Assembly: GCA_017311185.1 (NCBI GenBank) | Contig: JAESUZ010005528.1 | Span: 434,001 to 498,000 of the forward strand | Source of the DNA: Proteles cristata cristata | Lineage: Eukaryota; Chordata; Mammalia; Carnivora; Hyaenidae | Length of the DNA: 64,000 bases | Reading direction: 5' to 3' | Translations under genes and position numbers: made by a program | The notes under the pieces: model-generated | Told to the model about the DNA's origin: nothing | What the model saw: the letters and a program-made list of their open reading frames with translations, nothing else | Database searches by the model: none | In this document: positions 1-57,208 of the stretch, piece after piece | How the letters are laid out: every line of letters begins with the position of its first letter | How positions within the stretch are numbered: position 1 is the stretch's first letter

Positions 1-227
1 GGATACATAGTTTGAAACAATCTCCTACATGTGTGAAGCTCATGTTTCTCCTTAAAATTCCAGGAAAAATTAGCATCCTAGCCCCCAAATAAATCCATGT
101 TTCTTGTAATGTAAATCAGTCCCTAGAAATCTGAAATCATTGAGTGAATCTAGTGTTAGAAAAAACTGATATATTTATCCCACATTTTTATATGCCACTG
201 AAACACTGGTCCCTGTCCTTTAGACAT

Positions 228-430
228 GGGCATAGTAGCATTTGGGTCAGACAATTAATTCTTTGTAGCAGGGGCTGCCTGTGCATTGAAGGTTGTTTAG
301 CGGCAGCCCAGGCCTCTGTCCATTTGATGCCAGTGGCATCCCTCCTCCCAGTCGTGACATCCAGAAATGTCTCCAGATACTGCTGAACATCCCCTGGAAG
401 GTGAAATCAACCACACTGAGACCACTGCTC
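228..430 (+). repeat. MER20 (hAT-Charlie nonautonomous DNA transposon)
   Basis: Matches the MER20 layout: ACAATTAATTCTTTGT, GATGCCAGTGGCATCCCTCC, GTGACATCCAGAAATGTCTC and a terminal GAGACCACTGCT. Confidence 0.75.
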
Positions 431-808
431 TAGTCTATGTCAATATGTTGCCACAGTATTTGCTAATCAATCAAAATAGTAGTTAATGCTTTTTTTTTTT
501 TGCTGAAACATTGGGTACTACGTATTAAACAATATGAAAACTTCAAATGTATAACAATCGATAAGCAGAATATAAAACATCTTAGAAAAAAAGAAAAAAA
601 ATGTGTGTGTCTGTGTACATATATATACATCACTGTTGGAATTCTTCAAACAGTAATATTAAATGTAAGAAAAAGAGAATTCCCTAGTAGAACCTATGAA
701 TGTTACTGTCAAAAAGGGGGGTGGGGGGGAAGGCAGCTTAATTTTAGAAACTGATTTATAATTATAAATTACAACTCAAAACAAGCATGTAACCAAACTC
801 CCCAATTA

Positions 809-1030
809 TTTTTTTAAAAATATAATTTATTGTCAAATTGGCTTACATACAAGACCCAGTGCTCATCCCAACAAGTGTCCCCCTCAACGCCCATCACCCA
901 TTTTCCTCTCTCCTCCACCCCTCATCAACCCTCAGTTTGTTCTTTGTATTTAAGAGTCTCTCATGGTTTGCCTCCCTTCTTCTCTGTTTGTAGCTATCTT
1001 CCCCTTATTTTCTATTTTATCAAAAATATT
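809..1030 (-). repeat. Carnivore L1 3' end, antisense
   Basis: TTTATTGTCAAATTGGCTTA followed by CCCAGTGCTCATCCCAACAA is the reverse of the felid L1 3' UTR; the T-run on the left is its poly(A) tail. Confidence 0.85.
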
Positions 1031-2289
1031 TTAGGGTGCTGACATACACCAAATGGAAATAAAATTCAAAAGTAGCATTATCTACTACTTTACAAAGGAT
1101 AACTAATTACCAAAGAGAAAAGAAAAATATTTATGCTACTGAACATAATCATATATGCAGCTGAATAATCAAGAGTATGACTAACATTAGTATTTCATAA
1201 ATCTTTTAAATCTAAGATTAAGATAAAACTTTTCTTTCTGGAAATTATATCACCAATGTTTCCTTCTTTTTCCAAATAATTTCAAGGTAGAGTTCCATAA
1301 TTTTTTAGGACTGACATTTTTCAATTAACTTTTAAAACAAACATTTACTTCTAAACAGGAAAATGATTTTTTAAATCCATGGCCTTACTGGTCTCCAGTA
1401 ACAGAAATTAAAAAAAAAAAAAATTTGAAAGGGAAGACAATCTGGGCATATGACCCAATTCATATTTTTAAAGTTTAATCAACTTATATGCCATACCAGA
1501 GGAAGCACATCCATCCATAAAAAGAAAAGAGAATGAAGACCTAAATAATATCGACATTTTATTTAAATTGAACACAGCTGTGAATTAAATTAGCTCTTTT
1601 AAATTGGCTTCATTTAGATTTATACTTGTAACTTGCACTGCATCAGCAGTGATTGGAATTATCTGTTGAATTTAGATCTTGTAATTCTATGGCTGAACCA
1701 ACACTTCCAACTGCCTCCTAAAGATGAAGTAAATTAAGAAGCAAACATAAAGTTTACTGGGGATAATTCACCCATCTTAGACCTATTCCTTTATTGGAGA
1801 AATGAGCTGCAACAATGGAAAATTTAGAAAAAGTAGATTTTGTGGAATCTATTTTGTGTGGAATTGTTTGATATGATACTGTGGTGGGGTTTTTTCCTCC
1901 CAAGCATTTTTCATTACTTACCTTCCATAGAAGGTATAGGAATACTTTCTAGTGAGTCAACTTTAAGTTCCCTAGGGGCAAGGGACAGTCTATTTTACTT
2001 TCTTAGTGTTCACTACAGAGCCCATTGCTTTTCACCCAGTCCCTAACTACAGGCATATTTCCACTGTTCATTATTTAATTTGGGGACATTAATCAAGAGA
2101 GAATGTTGACAATAGTAATCAGAGCAGCAATGATAATTTCTAGCCAATAACAAATGTAGACAAGTATGTAACAAGAGATAAATACTTTCATTCACTGAAT
2201 TATCCAGATTCTATTATTTTTCTCATTGTACTATAAAAAATTTCTAAAAATGGAAAACAAGGCTTTTTGAAACTTCTAAAATCTTACTT

Positions 2290-3112
2290 TGAAAAACTTA
2301 AATAGGCACTTCCCAAAAAGAAGATATCCAAAAATTTAAAGAATAGGCAACTTCAGTCATCACCAAAATGCTAGGTAAAATCACAATATAATAGTACTAC
2401 ATAGATCCAGAACTGCTAAAATGAAAGACAATACCGACTACAGGCAAATACGTGAAAAACTCTCATCCACTGCTCGTGAGAGTGTAAACTGGCCCAACCA
2501 CTTTGGAAACCTGCCTGGCAATATCCACCAAAACTGAAGAACCCTATCACCTAGCAATTCCACTCCTAGGTATAAACCCAACTCAAATGCATACATACAT
2601 ACATACACCGAAAACATGTATATAAATGTTTGCAGCAGTACAATTTTTAACACCCAAGACCTAGAAACCCAAATGCCCATCGATGGTGGCACAGATAAAT
2701 TGCATTTATACATTTACACAGCAGTGAGAAAAATCGTGCCATAACCATGTAGCACCAATTCTGAATTTCATGAAATAATGTTAAGAGAAAAAGAACTCTG
2801 AACACTGTTCACAAAAGAGTACATATGGTACAATTCCATTTACATAAAGCACAATAATACGCAAAACTAATCTACGGGGTTAGAAACCAGGCTAATGGCT
2901 ACTCTTAGTGGTGGAAGCAGTGACTGGAAGAGAACTCATGGCCGTTCCTGGGATTCTTGTGGCCTATTTGTCACTCTGGCTGGTGGTTACATGGATGCTC
3001 AATCTGCGAAAATTTGTTACGCTGTATGCTTATAATTTGTGCATTTTTTCTGTACATACCTCAGTAACAGTTATAAAAATTTACACAGGAAAATCCCATT
3101 TTAAAATGCTTT
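2290..3112 (+). repeat. Ancient L1 (L1M) ORF2 end and 3' UTR
   Basis: Diagnostic decayed L1 phrases: CTCGTGAGAGTGTAAACTGG, CAATTCCACTCCTAGGTATA, GGAAGCAGTGACTGGAAGAG and TATAATTTGTGCATTTTTTC near the end. Confidence 0.8.
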
Positions 3113-3284
3113 TCTAACTCCTGCATGCAAATATACTATGTCAATCAATGATCGGTTCTCTTCAAATGTTTGCATTTTTTCATAATTACTCTAAAAAGCT
3201 AACTGAAAGGTCCTGGCCAATGCATTTTTCTGTCAGTAAAGAGCACACTATAGGAAGCAGTCAGGTGGAAAGATTATCATGCTA

Positions 3285-49330
<46,046 letters not shown>

Positions 49331-49339
49331 GGGCTTCAA

Positions 49340-50500
49340 TGAGAAACTAGGGGCGGGGTGCTTTGGGCTTCAGGGCACTGGCGCTTCGGGTAGGAGTGGC
49401 CCAGGGAGCGGGTGTTGGCTTGTGCTGGCCGATGTGTCGCATAATCCCGGGTCCTTCCGAGCCCCACAGTAGGTTTCGACTGAGCCACCAAGGTGGGTAA
49501 TCCCCTTTACGTTCAACTAGGCCTTTTCCCCCCCGAACGAAAACCATCTCACCGCTTCCTCCTGTCAGAGGCCGGGCATTCCTAGATACGTAAGAATGAA
49601 AGACCTCAAGGAAGTAGCAACAAATGTTCTAAACCTAATAAGTGGCTATAAACTCTGCTGGGTTTCTGGCATATAGATTCGTTTTAGAATTAGATGAATG
49701 ATTGAAAATCATTTTTCATAAGTAGCAGCTCAAAGAGTATGATGTTCTGTAAACTTTCTAAAACGCAGGTTCAACGTAGTGAGTTGTAGGCTCTATTTAC
49801 CGTGCGGTGACCAGTATAAAACATATATACAATACACGTATACAAAAACACATAATGCAATAACGACAAAAGAGAATAGAATAAAATGGGGGAGGGGGAG
49901 AGACACTAAAAATAGGAATCTTATATAGTGTGGGTAGGTATTGTGAGTTTGTTTTGCAGGTAGATCTTGTGATTAATTTCCTTTATTCCTTTTAGAAGAT
50001 AGTCTTAACTTATTTAACCCGTTCTCTGACTCACCATGTCCTTGAAAGTGTACTTTACCAATGGCCTCCTTCTTTGCAGTTATACATTTCCAAACCTCAA
50101 CAAATATTTGCCTTAACGTTATGTGTTTAAGGTAAGTTATTTCCATAAGTAGCTTCTTTAAATGCTTGATGCTTATCTTCTGTTTGCTTTTTAAATTTGA
50201 AGTTCTCTTCCAGTACTTCTGAGCAAGACCTTGAGTTATGCTATCTGCTTCAATTACCATTCACCTGCTAGATATGTGGAAAAGTTTTTAATAAATATGT
50301 AGGTTTTGGGACCAGCTTCCAGGACTCGTGTGTTTTACTGAACTGATAGTTATATTCCTAGCAGCTGTAACTAAAATTTTCAGTGACCTAACACAAGAGA
50401 AATGTCTTTCTTGCTCACAGAACAGTTATAAATCAGGTGACTTTAGTGAATGGGCAGCTTACCTCCATGTAATAATGATTTGGACTCTCAGGCTCCTGTA
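49340..50500. other. Intergenic DNA between NGLY1 and OXSM
   Basis: No gene or named repeat was recognised; a purine-rich patch lies at 49888-49915. Short open frames here show no family resemblance. Confidence 0.5.
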
Positions 50501-50504
50501 GAAT

Positions 50505-50710
50505 AGAGGTCAACAAACTTTTTTGTAAAGGGCCAGACTGTAAAAGCTTAAGGCTTTGTGGCCTTAGGGTCTCTTAGGGTCCCTGTCTTCAACTCTTTAA
50601 TTCTGTCTCTGCACTTATAGTTCTATGGACAATACTCTAAATGGGCATGAGACTCTCTTTACAAAAACAGCCTCCTGGATTGGGCCTATAGTTTGCTATT
50701 CCTGCCATAG
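50505..50710. repeat. hAT-type DNA transposon remnant
   Basis: AGAGGTCAACAAACTTTTTT, GTAAAGGGCCAGACTGTAAA and TTGGGCCTATAGTTTGCTAT form the two ends of a medium-reiterated hAT element; the family name is not certain. Confidence 0.55.
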
Positions 50711-50793
50711 GGCGTCAGAGACTTCTGTATTTAGTTAGAATTTGGGCAAAAAAGAAGGTACACCTGCTTCTTAACCACATGGGCCCAAAAGGA

Positions 50794-51881
50794 CAGTAAA
50801 ACCTTGGTTTGCAAGCATAATCCCTTCCCAAACATGCCTGTGATCCAAAGCACTTGTATATCAAAGCAAATTTCCCCCTAAGAAATAATGGTAACTCAGA
50901 TCATTTGTTCCACAACCCAAAAATAGTCTGTAATCTAATATAAAATAATAAAGAATATGTAAAAGATAAAGAAAAATAAATTAATTTCAAAGCACTTACC
51001 TTTGAAAACCTTCATGGCTGGTGTGAGGGAGACTAGATGGAAGGTTATTGTGTAGGACAACTTTCACTGTAACAGAATCACTGCTAATCTATTGGCTCAA
51101 TGGAATCTTTTCTTTTCATGCAACTTTAACAAGGGACCTTTCCAATGACACTTGCTTTTGCCTCCTTTTGAGGATTTCATGGAAATCTGATATTGCGTTG
51201 TCATTAAGCAGATTCATTGCTCTCACTGCTACAGCCTTCTTCAGGTGGTGCTTTTCTGCAAAATTTTTCACTGTTTCCTACATTTTACACATCTCCCTAT
51301 TCTTATTTGAAGTGGGGGATTCCTTTGCCTTTTCTCCTTCTGCAGAGGAGATCACCTCCATAACCTCTTGCTGTTGATTGCAATGCAGAGCCATCAGTTT
51401 GTTGGTGGTCATCATGGCTTGAGACTAAGCATGGGAGATGATCACCCACAATCCCAGAGAGAGAGAGAGAGAGGGACAGAGAGAGAGGAGAACCAGTTGT
51501 GATCATGTGACTGTGTCATGTACTCCTATTGCATTTTTTTTTTAATTTTTTTTGTTTTTTTTTAATGTTTTATTTATTTCCAGGAGAGAGAGAGACAGCG
51601 TGAGCAGGGGAGGGTCAGAGAGAGAGGGAGTCACAGACCGAAACAGGCTCCAGGCTCTGAGCTGGCAGTCAGCACAGAGCCCGACGCGGGGCTCGAACCC
51701 ACAAACTGCGAGATCATGACCCAAGCGAAAGTCGGACACTCAACCGACTAAGCCACCCAGGCGCCCCTCCTATTGCATATTTGTGAGACATCGCTCTTTT
51801 ATAGTTAAAAGTGATTAGAAATGTTTTCCCATCTTGCGGAACACTCACAAAACAAGTTACTCAAAATCCAAGGTTTTACCA
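50794..51881. mobile_element. Tigger-type (pogo) DNA transposon remnant
   Basis: Inverted ends CAGTAAAACCTTGGTTTGCA at 50794 and AAAATCCAAGGTTTTACC near 51880. The interior reads like a decayed transposase, with no open frame surviving. Interrupted by a SINE at 51535-51767. The subfamily is not assigned. Confidence 0.75.
51535..51767 (-). repeat. Young CanSINE, antisense, inside the Tigger element
   Basis: Full length; duplication CCTATTGCAT on both sides. Confidence 0.95.
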
Positions 51882-53994
51882 ATATAGCATTTTCTCTACC
51901 ATATAATTGAGAAAATGAAGCCCCATCTAGATAAAAGAGGGAAGGCTGGGAAATTTAGTCCCCAGCTGGACATGTAGCACCCACCACTCTAAAGGATGGA
52001 AGGTGCAGGGAGGGGGTCCTGGAGTTATAACTACCTGCCTCTACCACAGACTATAGTCACCTTATTTTGAGGTGTTTTTTTCACATTCATTTATCCTTAT
52101 AATAGTATAAGATGACTACATACTGTATAGTATTTTTTTTTTTCAAATAAATTCTTGGGAGGAAACCCTATATATATAAAAAACACCAAAGTGGAGATGC
52201 TCTAGAATTGAAGCAGGAGAGTGTGGGCAGCAGGAAGGATAAAATGGCATCAACTTAGCTTGCCCTTTGACGGAGATAATGGCCATCAGGCATCTTTATG
52301 GGGAACATGCAAACGGTGTGAAAACCAACACCATGAAGTTAATACTGTGATAATAATGCCTGGTCTAGAAAATCCTAGAAATCATCATTTCAAGGGTAAT
52401 TCGGTAAGTTATTGTTTATTTTAGATCACCTGAAACTAAAATCCTTCCAAATTACTGTTTACCAGTATTCCTGCTGAAGTTCGTGAGTAACTACAATCTC
52501 TCTTGGTTACTACTATTTATGAGACTGTTAAGAGAATTTATTATAAAGGACTCTGACTTATTTTGTCTGTCTGCTTTTTCCACTAAGTCAAGTTGAACAT
52601 ATTTAGAGTTTTCAGTTTCTTTAGAAAAGTTGAAGATAGTAAGCTACTCTTAATCTCTTTATACTCACCATCACTTCACACAACTAATGGATGTTCCAGT
52701 ATTAAATCAACATGAACTTTCTATTCTTTTATTTGGCTTATCTTTTTCTCCAAATAATGATTTTTTTTCAGGATTCCTGCTTTATTAAGTACACCATTGT
52801 TAGAGTTGACACATGGTGGCACTATTCTTAAATAGAATAGAAAAAGAAATAGCCCATTAAATTTCCCCACGGTCAGTTTTGGCATAAAAAGGAAAACATT
52901 GACCTCAATAAAAACTATAGCACAGAGAGGGGTTGAAGCCTTTCAGGAATTGGTGTGGTGATTCATTACTGTGTGATTGCATTAAATGATTACCCGACAA
53001 CTATTTATTGAGCACCTGTTGTGTAGAAAGCAGTCTGAGATGGAGGACATAAGAGATTTTTAACCTAGTAGGAAAGACAAACAAATGATAATATCTTACA
53101 TACAGACAACCCCTGAGCGGATGAAACAAAAAAAGGTTACCGTGAAAAGAAAAAAGTCATTTGCTAAAAAACACAAATCAGTGCATATATACTAACCACT
53201 AGAAGTGTATGTGTTCATTCATTTCGTAATTCAGTCACTCATCAAATATTTATGAAGTGGCTACTAAATCCCAGACACTATGTTAGGGTCTGCGAAGCAG
53301 TGAAGTAGATGAGCATGAGCCCTGCTTTCATGGAAATCCCAATGAGTTTACAGCAGTGGTTACAGCAGTGGTTACCACATCACCGGCCAGGAATGTGGCA
53401 CTAGATCATATTACAGCTATTGGACTATCATAGAAATTCCTAACCCTTTCCAAACCAAAGGAAAGGAGACAAGAGGTAGAAATAAAAATGAAATGACTTT
53501 TTGGTGGTTTTACTTTTCTACAACATTTTAATTTGTCTACGTCCAATATAATCTTATGCTATTACATAAGAAAAACGAAACAGCAAATTAAGTTCCATGT
53601 GAGTTTGTCATCAAAGAATATATTGTAGGTCTCTTCCCACTGTAATTTAAACATACTGTAAAGCAATGAAAAGGGAAAGCAAGTTTGTGTATTTCTACTA
53701 ACCGAGTTTTAGTTATTTTCTAACCACGTTTGTTTAATCCCTCTCAAATTAACTCTATAGTTAATAAATGAAGGTCATGCTAAGAAGTATCAGGCCTAGG
53801 ATCAAGGATGACTCAAGGTCATGTTGGGCCTTTCTAAACTATTTTAGGGAAAGTACATTTCCAAGCTGATTTAAATTCAGTACTTGGTCAAAATTCTTCT
53901 CTAGAGCTGGGAAAGAAGGCAGAGCACTTGGTAACAAACATTGTGAGAGATGGTGTCCAGAAAGACACAAATATGGCTGGGTTCAAATGCATAT
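51882..53994. other. Intergenic DNA upstream of OXSM
   Basis: Mostly unique AT-rich DNA. About 53215-53350 resembles an old antisense L2 (CAAATATTTATGAAGTGGCT type). I see no exon, and no CpG cluster. Confidence 0.5.
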
Positions 53995-54146
53995 TGTATG
54001 CTCAGTGGGTTAAGCACCCATCTGACTCTTGATATTGGCTCAGGTGGTAATCTCCGGGTCGTGAGAGCCCCTGGTCGCCTCTTCCCTGCCCCTTCTCTGC
54101 TTGAGTGTGCTCTCTCAAAATAAATAAACTTAAAAAAATAAACAAA
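53995..54146 (+). repeat. CanSINE, degraded
   Basis: TGCTCAGTGGGTTAAGCACC and CTCTCAAAATAAATAAACTT; internal part reduced. Confidence 0.8.
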
Positions 54147-54231
54147 GGACATAAACCTTACACCTGGGATAGCATGTGAACAACAGATGGTCATCTAAAT
54201 AAATATCTTCCTGATTTCTTTTCTAAATTTC

Positions 54232-54451
54232 TTTTTTTTTTTTATTTTTTTAATGTTTTATTTATTTCTAGGAGAGAGAGAGCATGAGCAGGGGAGGGTC
54301 AGAGAGAGAGGGAGTCACAGATTGAAACAGGCTCCAGGCTCTGAGCTGGCAGTCAGCACAGAGCCCGACGCGGGGCTCGAACCCACGAACCGCGAGATCA
54401 TGACCTAAGCGAAAGTCCGACGCTTAACCAACTAAGCCACCCAGGCGCCCC
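54232..54451 (-). repeat. Young CanSINE, antisense
   Basis: Full length; duplication TTTTCTAAATTTC on both sides. Confidence 0.95.
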
Positions 54452-54571
54452 GCTTTTCTAAATTTCATGTTCTATTTTCATAGATTCTCAGCTAGCTCTG
54501 AGTAAATGGAAGTTATTCTATTTTGTAGAGACGTAGAAATGTCTACAATCTCTATATTTGTCTCCATTAAA

Positions 54572-54679
54572 TTTTTTATTTTTATTTTTTATTAATTTTT
54601 TTGAATAATCTCTAATGGGCTCAAACTCCCCATCCCAAGATCTAGTCGCATGCTCCGCCAACTGAACTAGCCAGGTACC
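54572..54679 (-). repeat. CanSINE fragment, antisense
   Basis: TGGGCTCAAACTCCCCATCC to CCAACTGAACTAGCCAGGTA; the middle is lost. Confidence 0.7.
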
Positions 54680-54754
54680 CCTTCTTGTCTCTGTTTTTGC
54701 TAGACATTTGTGTGGCAGTTTGAGCCCTGTCCCAGATCCATATATATACCTGAA

Positions 54755-54868
54755 GTAGGCTCTGTGCTGACAGTAGCAAGCCTGATGTGGGGCTTGAATT
54801 CACAAACTTGTAGATCATGACCTGAGCCAAAGTCAAATGCTCAACCCACTGAGCCACCCAGGTGACTC
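54755..54868 (-). repeat. CanSINE head fragment, antisense
   Basis: TGTGCTGACAGTAGCAAGCC to TGAGCCACCCAGGTGACTC. Confidence 0.8.
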
Positions 54869-54890
54869 ACTGCAGAAAATATAATTATTT

Positions 54891-54940
54891 TGTGTTTGTA
54901 TATATGTGTATGTGTGTGTGTGTGTGTGTTTGTGTGTATA
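54891..54940. repeat. (TG)n microsatellite
   Basis: Imperfect TG/TA run of about 45 bp, 350 bp upstream of the OXSM CpG island. Confidence 0.85.
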
Positions 54941-55289
54941 CTTTTAAATGGACATATGCCATTTTGTAACCTGTTATCTCCTAACATACCTTTAACACCT
55001 TTCAAGATAATATTCACTTATAAAATTATTTTAAATGGCTACACAGCCTTTAGGTGTACTGCAAAATAACCCATTTCCAGATGTTGGGCATTTGGACTAG
55101 TTCTACTTTATTATTATAAACAACTTTGGGAGGTACAGTGACATCTTTGAGGCTACTGTAGTTTCCTTAATTCTTTCCAAAGATTTCAGTAGAATATGAC
55201 TATGTCCTTTCTTCCACAAGATGGAAATATTTGGACATCATCTTTACCAAAAAAGGAAAAGTCCTTTTTTTTTTTTTTGATGGGTAAAA

Positions 55290-55640
55290 GAGCTACCTCA
55301 GCGCGTTCTGTGCGCGTTCTTGGCTACTTTCCAGTCGAGAGAGGGGCGGTTCCTCCCTAGCTAGCTGAGCGGCCCCACCTCTCACGATCTGACCTCTGTC
55401 AAGGTGACGGAGAAAGAGCAACGGGCAGCCACCAACCCCCAAGTTCATACGCAGCGCGTGCGTGGGCGCGCGCATGCGCCGACGTGCGAATGCGGAGGGC
55501 GGCTGCGCGGCCGGCGCGAGGCCTGGTGAAGGTATCAGCTGCTTGCTACCGTTCTCCTTCCGCCTCTCCGCCCCCAGATCGGGTGGGGGCTGGGTCGGGA
55601 AAGGGGACTCTGAGGATCTGCGCCTGACTTCTTTTCCTCT
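55290..55640 (+). promoter_or_regulatory. OXSM: CpG-rich promoter of OXSM with NRF-1 site
   Basis: A short CpG-dense island in AT-rich surroundings upstream of OXSM. At 55469-55480 lies CGCGCATGCGCC, a near-perfect palindromic NRF-1 site (core GCGCATGCGC), the usual activator motif of nuclear genes for mitochondrial proteins. No TATA box was seen. The start site and island limits are estimated by eye. Confidence 0.75.
55481..55531 (+). other. OXSM: Probable noncoding first exon of OXSM (approximate)
   Basis: Two donor-like sites follow the NRF-1 site: CTG|GTGAAG (exon end 55525) and AAG|GTATCA (exon end 55531). Either could splice to the acceptor at 56096. The 5' edge is a guess. Human OXSM is known to have a noncoding first exon. 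Confidence 0.4.
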
Positions 55641-56096
55641 CGCCGTGCCTTCTTAGTGTGTGTGTGTGGTGGTGCTTGAGAGACAGTGGGCGAGGGGGGT
55701 GGGGAGGAGGGAGTTGGCCACGCCCCCTCACTGCCCGTCTCCTGATTAAAACCCTAATTATCTCCATGTTTTGAAGATCAATAAAGTTCACTTACACGTA
55801 CCTCAGACAGTAGGCCCTGAAGTGTTTTTTTGTGGGTGTGCCACTTACACGAGAAATATTTAGAACAAGGCCTCCGTAATCCCGAAAAAGGATCCTTTCT
55901 GCAGCCCATAAAAGGCTGCTGATGCCTTTGTGTTTTACCCAGTGTCATTCTATTTTGGTGAACTGATTGAATCGTTTCACCTCTTCGTCTTGGAATGTGA
56001 CGGTACTTACAGTCAAAAAAGGGAACCCCAAATAGTTGGTCTGATAAGTATAAATTAAAATGATGTTAACATTATTTTCCTTGTGTTCATTAACAG

Positions 56097-56228
56097 CTCA
56101 TACCCAGCACCTGAACGAACGTTTCTGCTGCTGTTCTTAGGCCTATAAGCTATTTAAACAACAGTGATTACCTCTTGGGCATGTTGTGACGTTATAGGCA
56201 TGTGTTTCTGATCCTCTGAATCTCAACC
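56097..56228 (+). other. OXSM: OXSM 5' UTR part of exon 2, with two minimal upstream ORFs
   Basis: The acceptor TTGTGTTCATTAACAG ends at 56096. Before the main ATG are two tiny uORFs: ATG TTG TGA at 56181-56189 and ATG TGT TTC TGA at 56200-56211, the second ending 17 nt before the start codon. They could dampen initiation if this UTR is used. Confidence 0.6.
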
Positions 56229-57208
56229 ATGTCAAATTGCTTGCAAAATTTCTTAAAAATTACAAGCCCTCATCTTCTATATTCAAGATTATGCCAGCAA
56301 TTAATAGGAAGTAAAAGAAGATTTTTCGGAACTGTGCCAACATCCAGAAGTCGTAGGCGGGTTGTCATTACAGGCATTGGCTTAGTGACTCCTCTTGGTG
56401 TTGGAACTCAGCTGGTATGGGATCGTCTTCTCCGAGGAGAGAGTGGAATTGTTTCACTGGTCGGGGAAGAATATAAGAGTATCCCTTGCAGTGTTGCTGC
56501 TTTTGTGCCGAGAGGTTGTGCTGAAGGTCAATTCAACGAACAAAACTTTGTGTCCAGATCAGATATCAAGTCCCTGTCTTCTCCCACCATTATGGCCATT
56601 GGGGCTGCAGAGTTGGCCATGAAAGATTCCGGCTGGCATCCTCAATCAGAAGCTGATCAAGTGGCTACTGGTGTTGCAATTGGCATGGGAATGGTTCCTC
56701 TGGAAGTTGTTTCTGACACTGCTTTGATGTTTCAGACAAAAGGTTACAGTAAAGTCAGCCCTTTCTTTGTCCCTAAGATTCTGGTCAATATGGCAGCAGG
56801 GCAGGTGAGCATTCGCTATAAACTCAAAGGACCTAATCATACGGTGTCTACAGCCTGTACCACAGGAGCTCATGCTGTGGGAGACTCTTTTCGATTTATA
56901 GCCCATGGTGATGCTGATGTGATGGTGGCTGGAGGTACAGATTCTTGCATTAGCCCTTTATCTCTTGCTGGGTTTTCCAGAGCCCGTGCTCTGAGCACAA
57001 ACTCTGATCCTAAGCTGGCATGTCGACCGTTTCACCCAGAGAGAGATGGTTTTGTAATGGGAGAAGGTGCAGCTGTGCTGGTGCTGGAAGAACATGACCA
57101 TGCTGTTGAACGAGGGGCCCGGATCTATGCAGAAATTTTGGGCTACGGACTCTCAGGTGATGCTGGTCACATAACTGCGCCTGATCCTGAAGGAGAAGGT
57201 GCCTTAAG
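56229..57208 (+). CDS. OXSM: OXSM first coding exon (residues 1-327)
   Basis: Encodes the presequence and the whole N-terminal thiolase-like half, including catalytic C210 and the [20 protein letters not shown] segment. It ends GCCTTAAG with donor GTAAAG at 57209, leaving phase 2 (Arg327 split). Confidence 0.98.
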
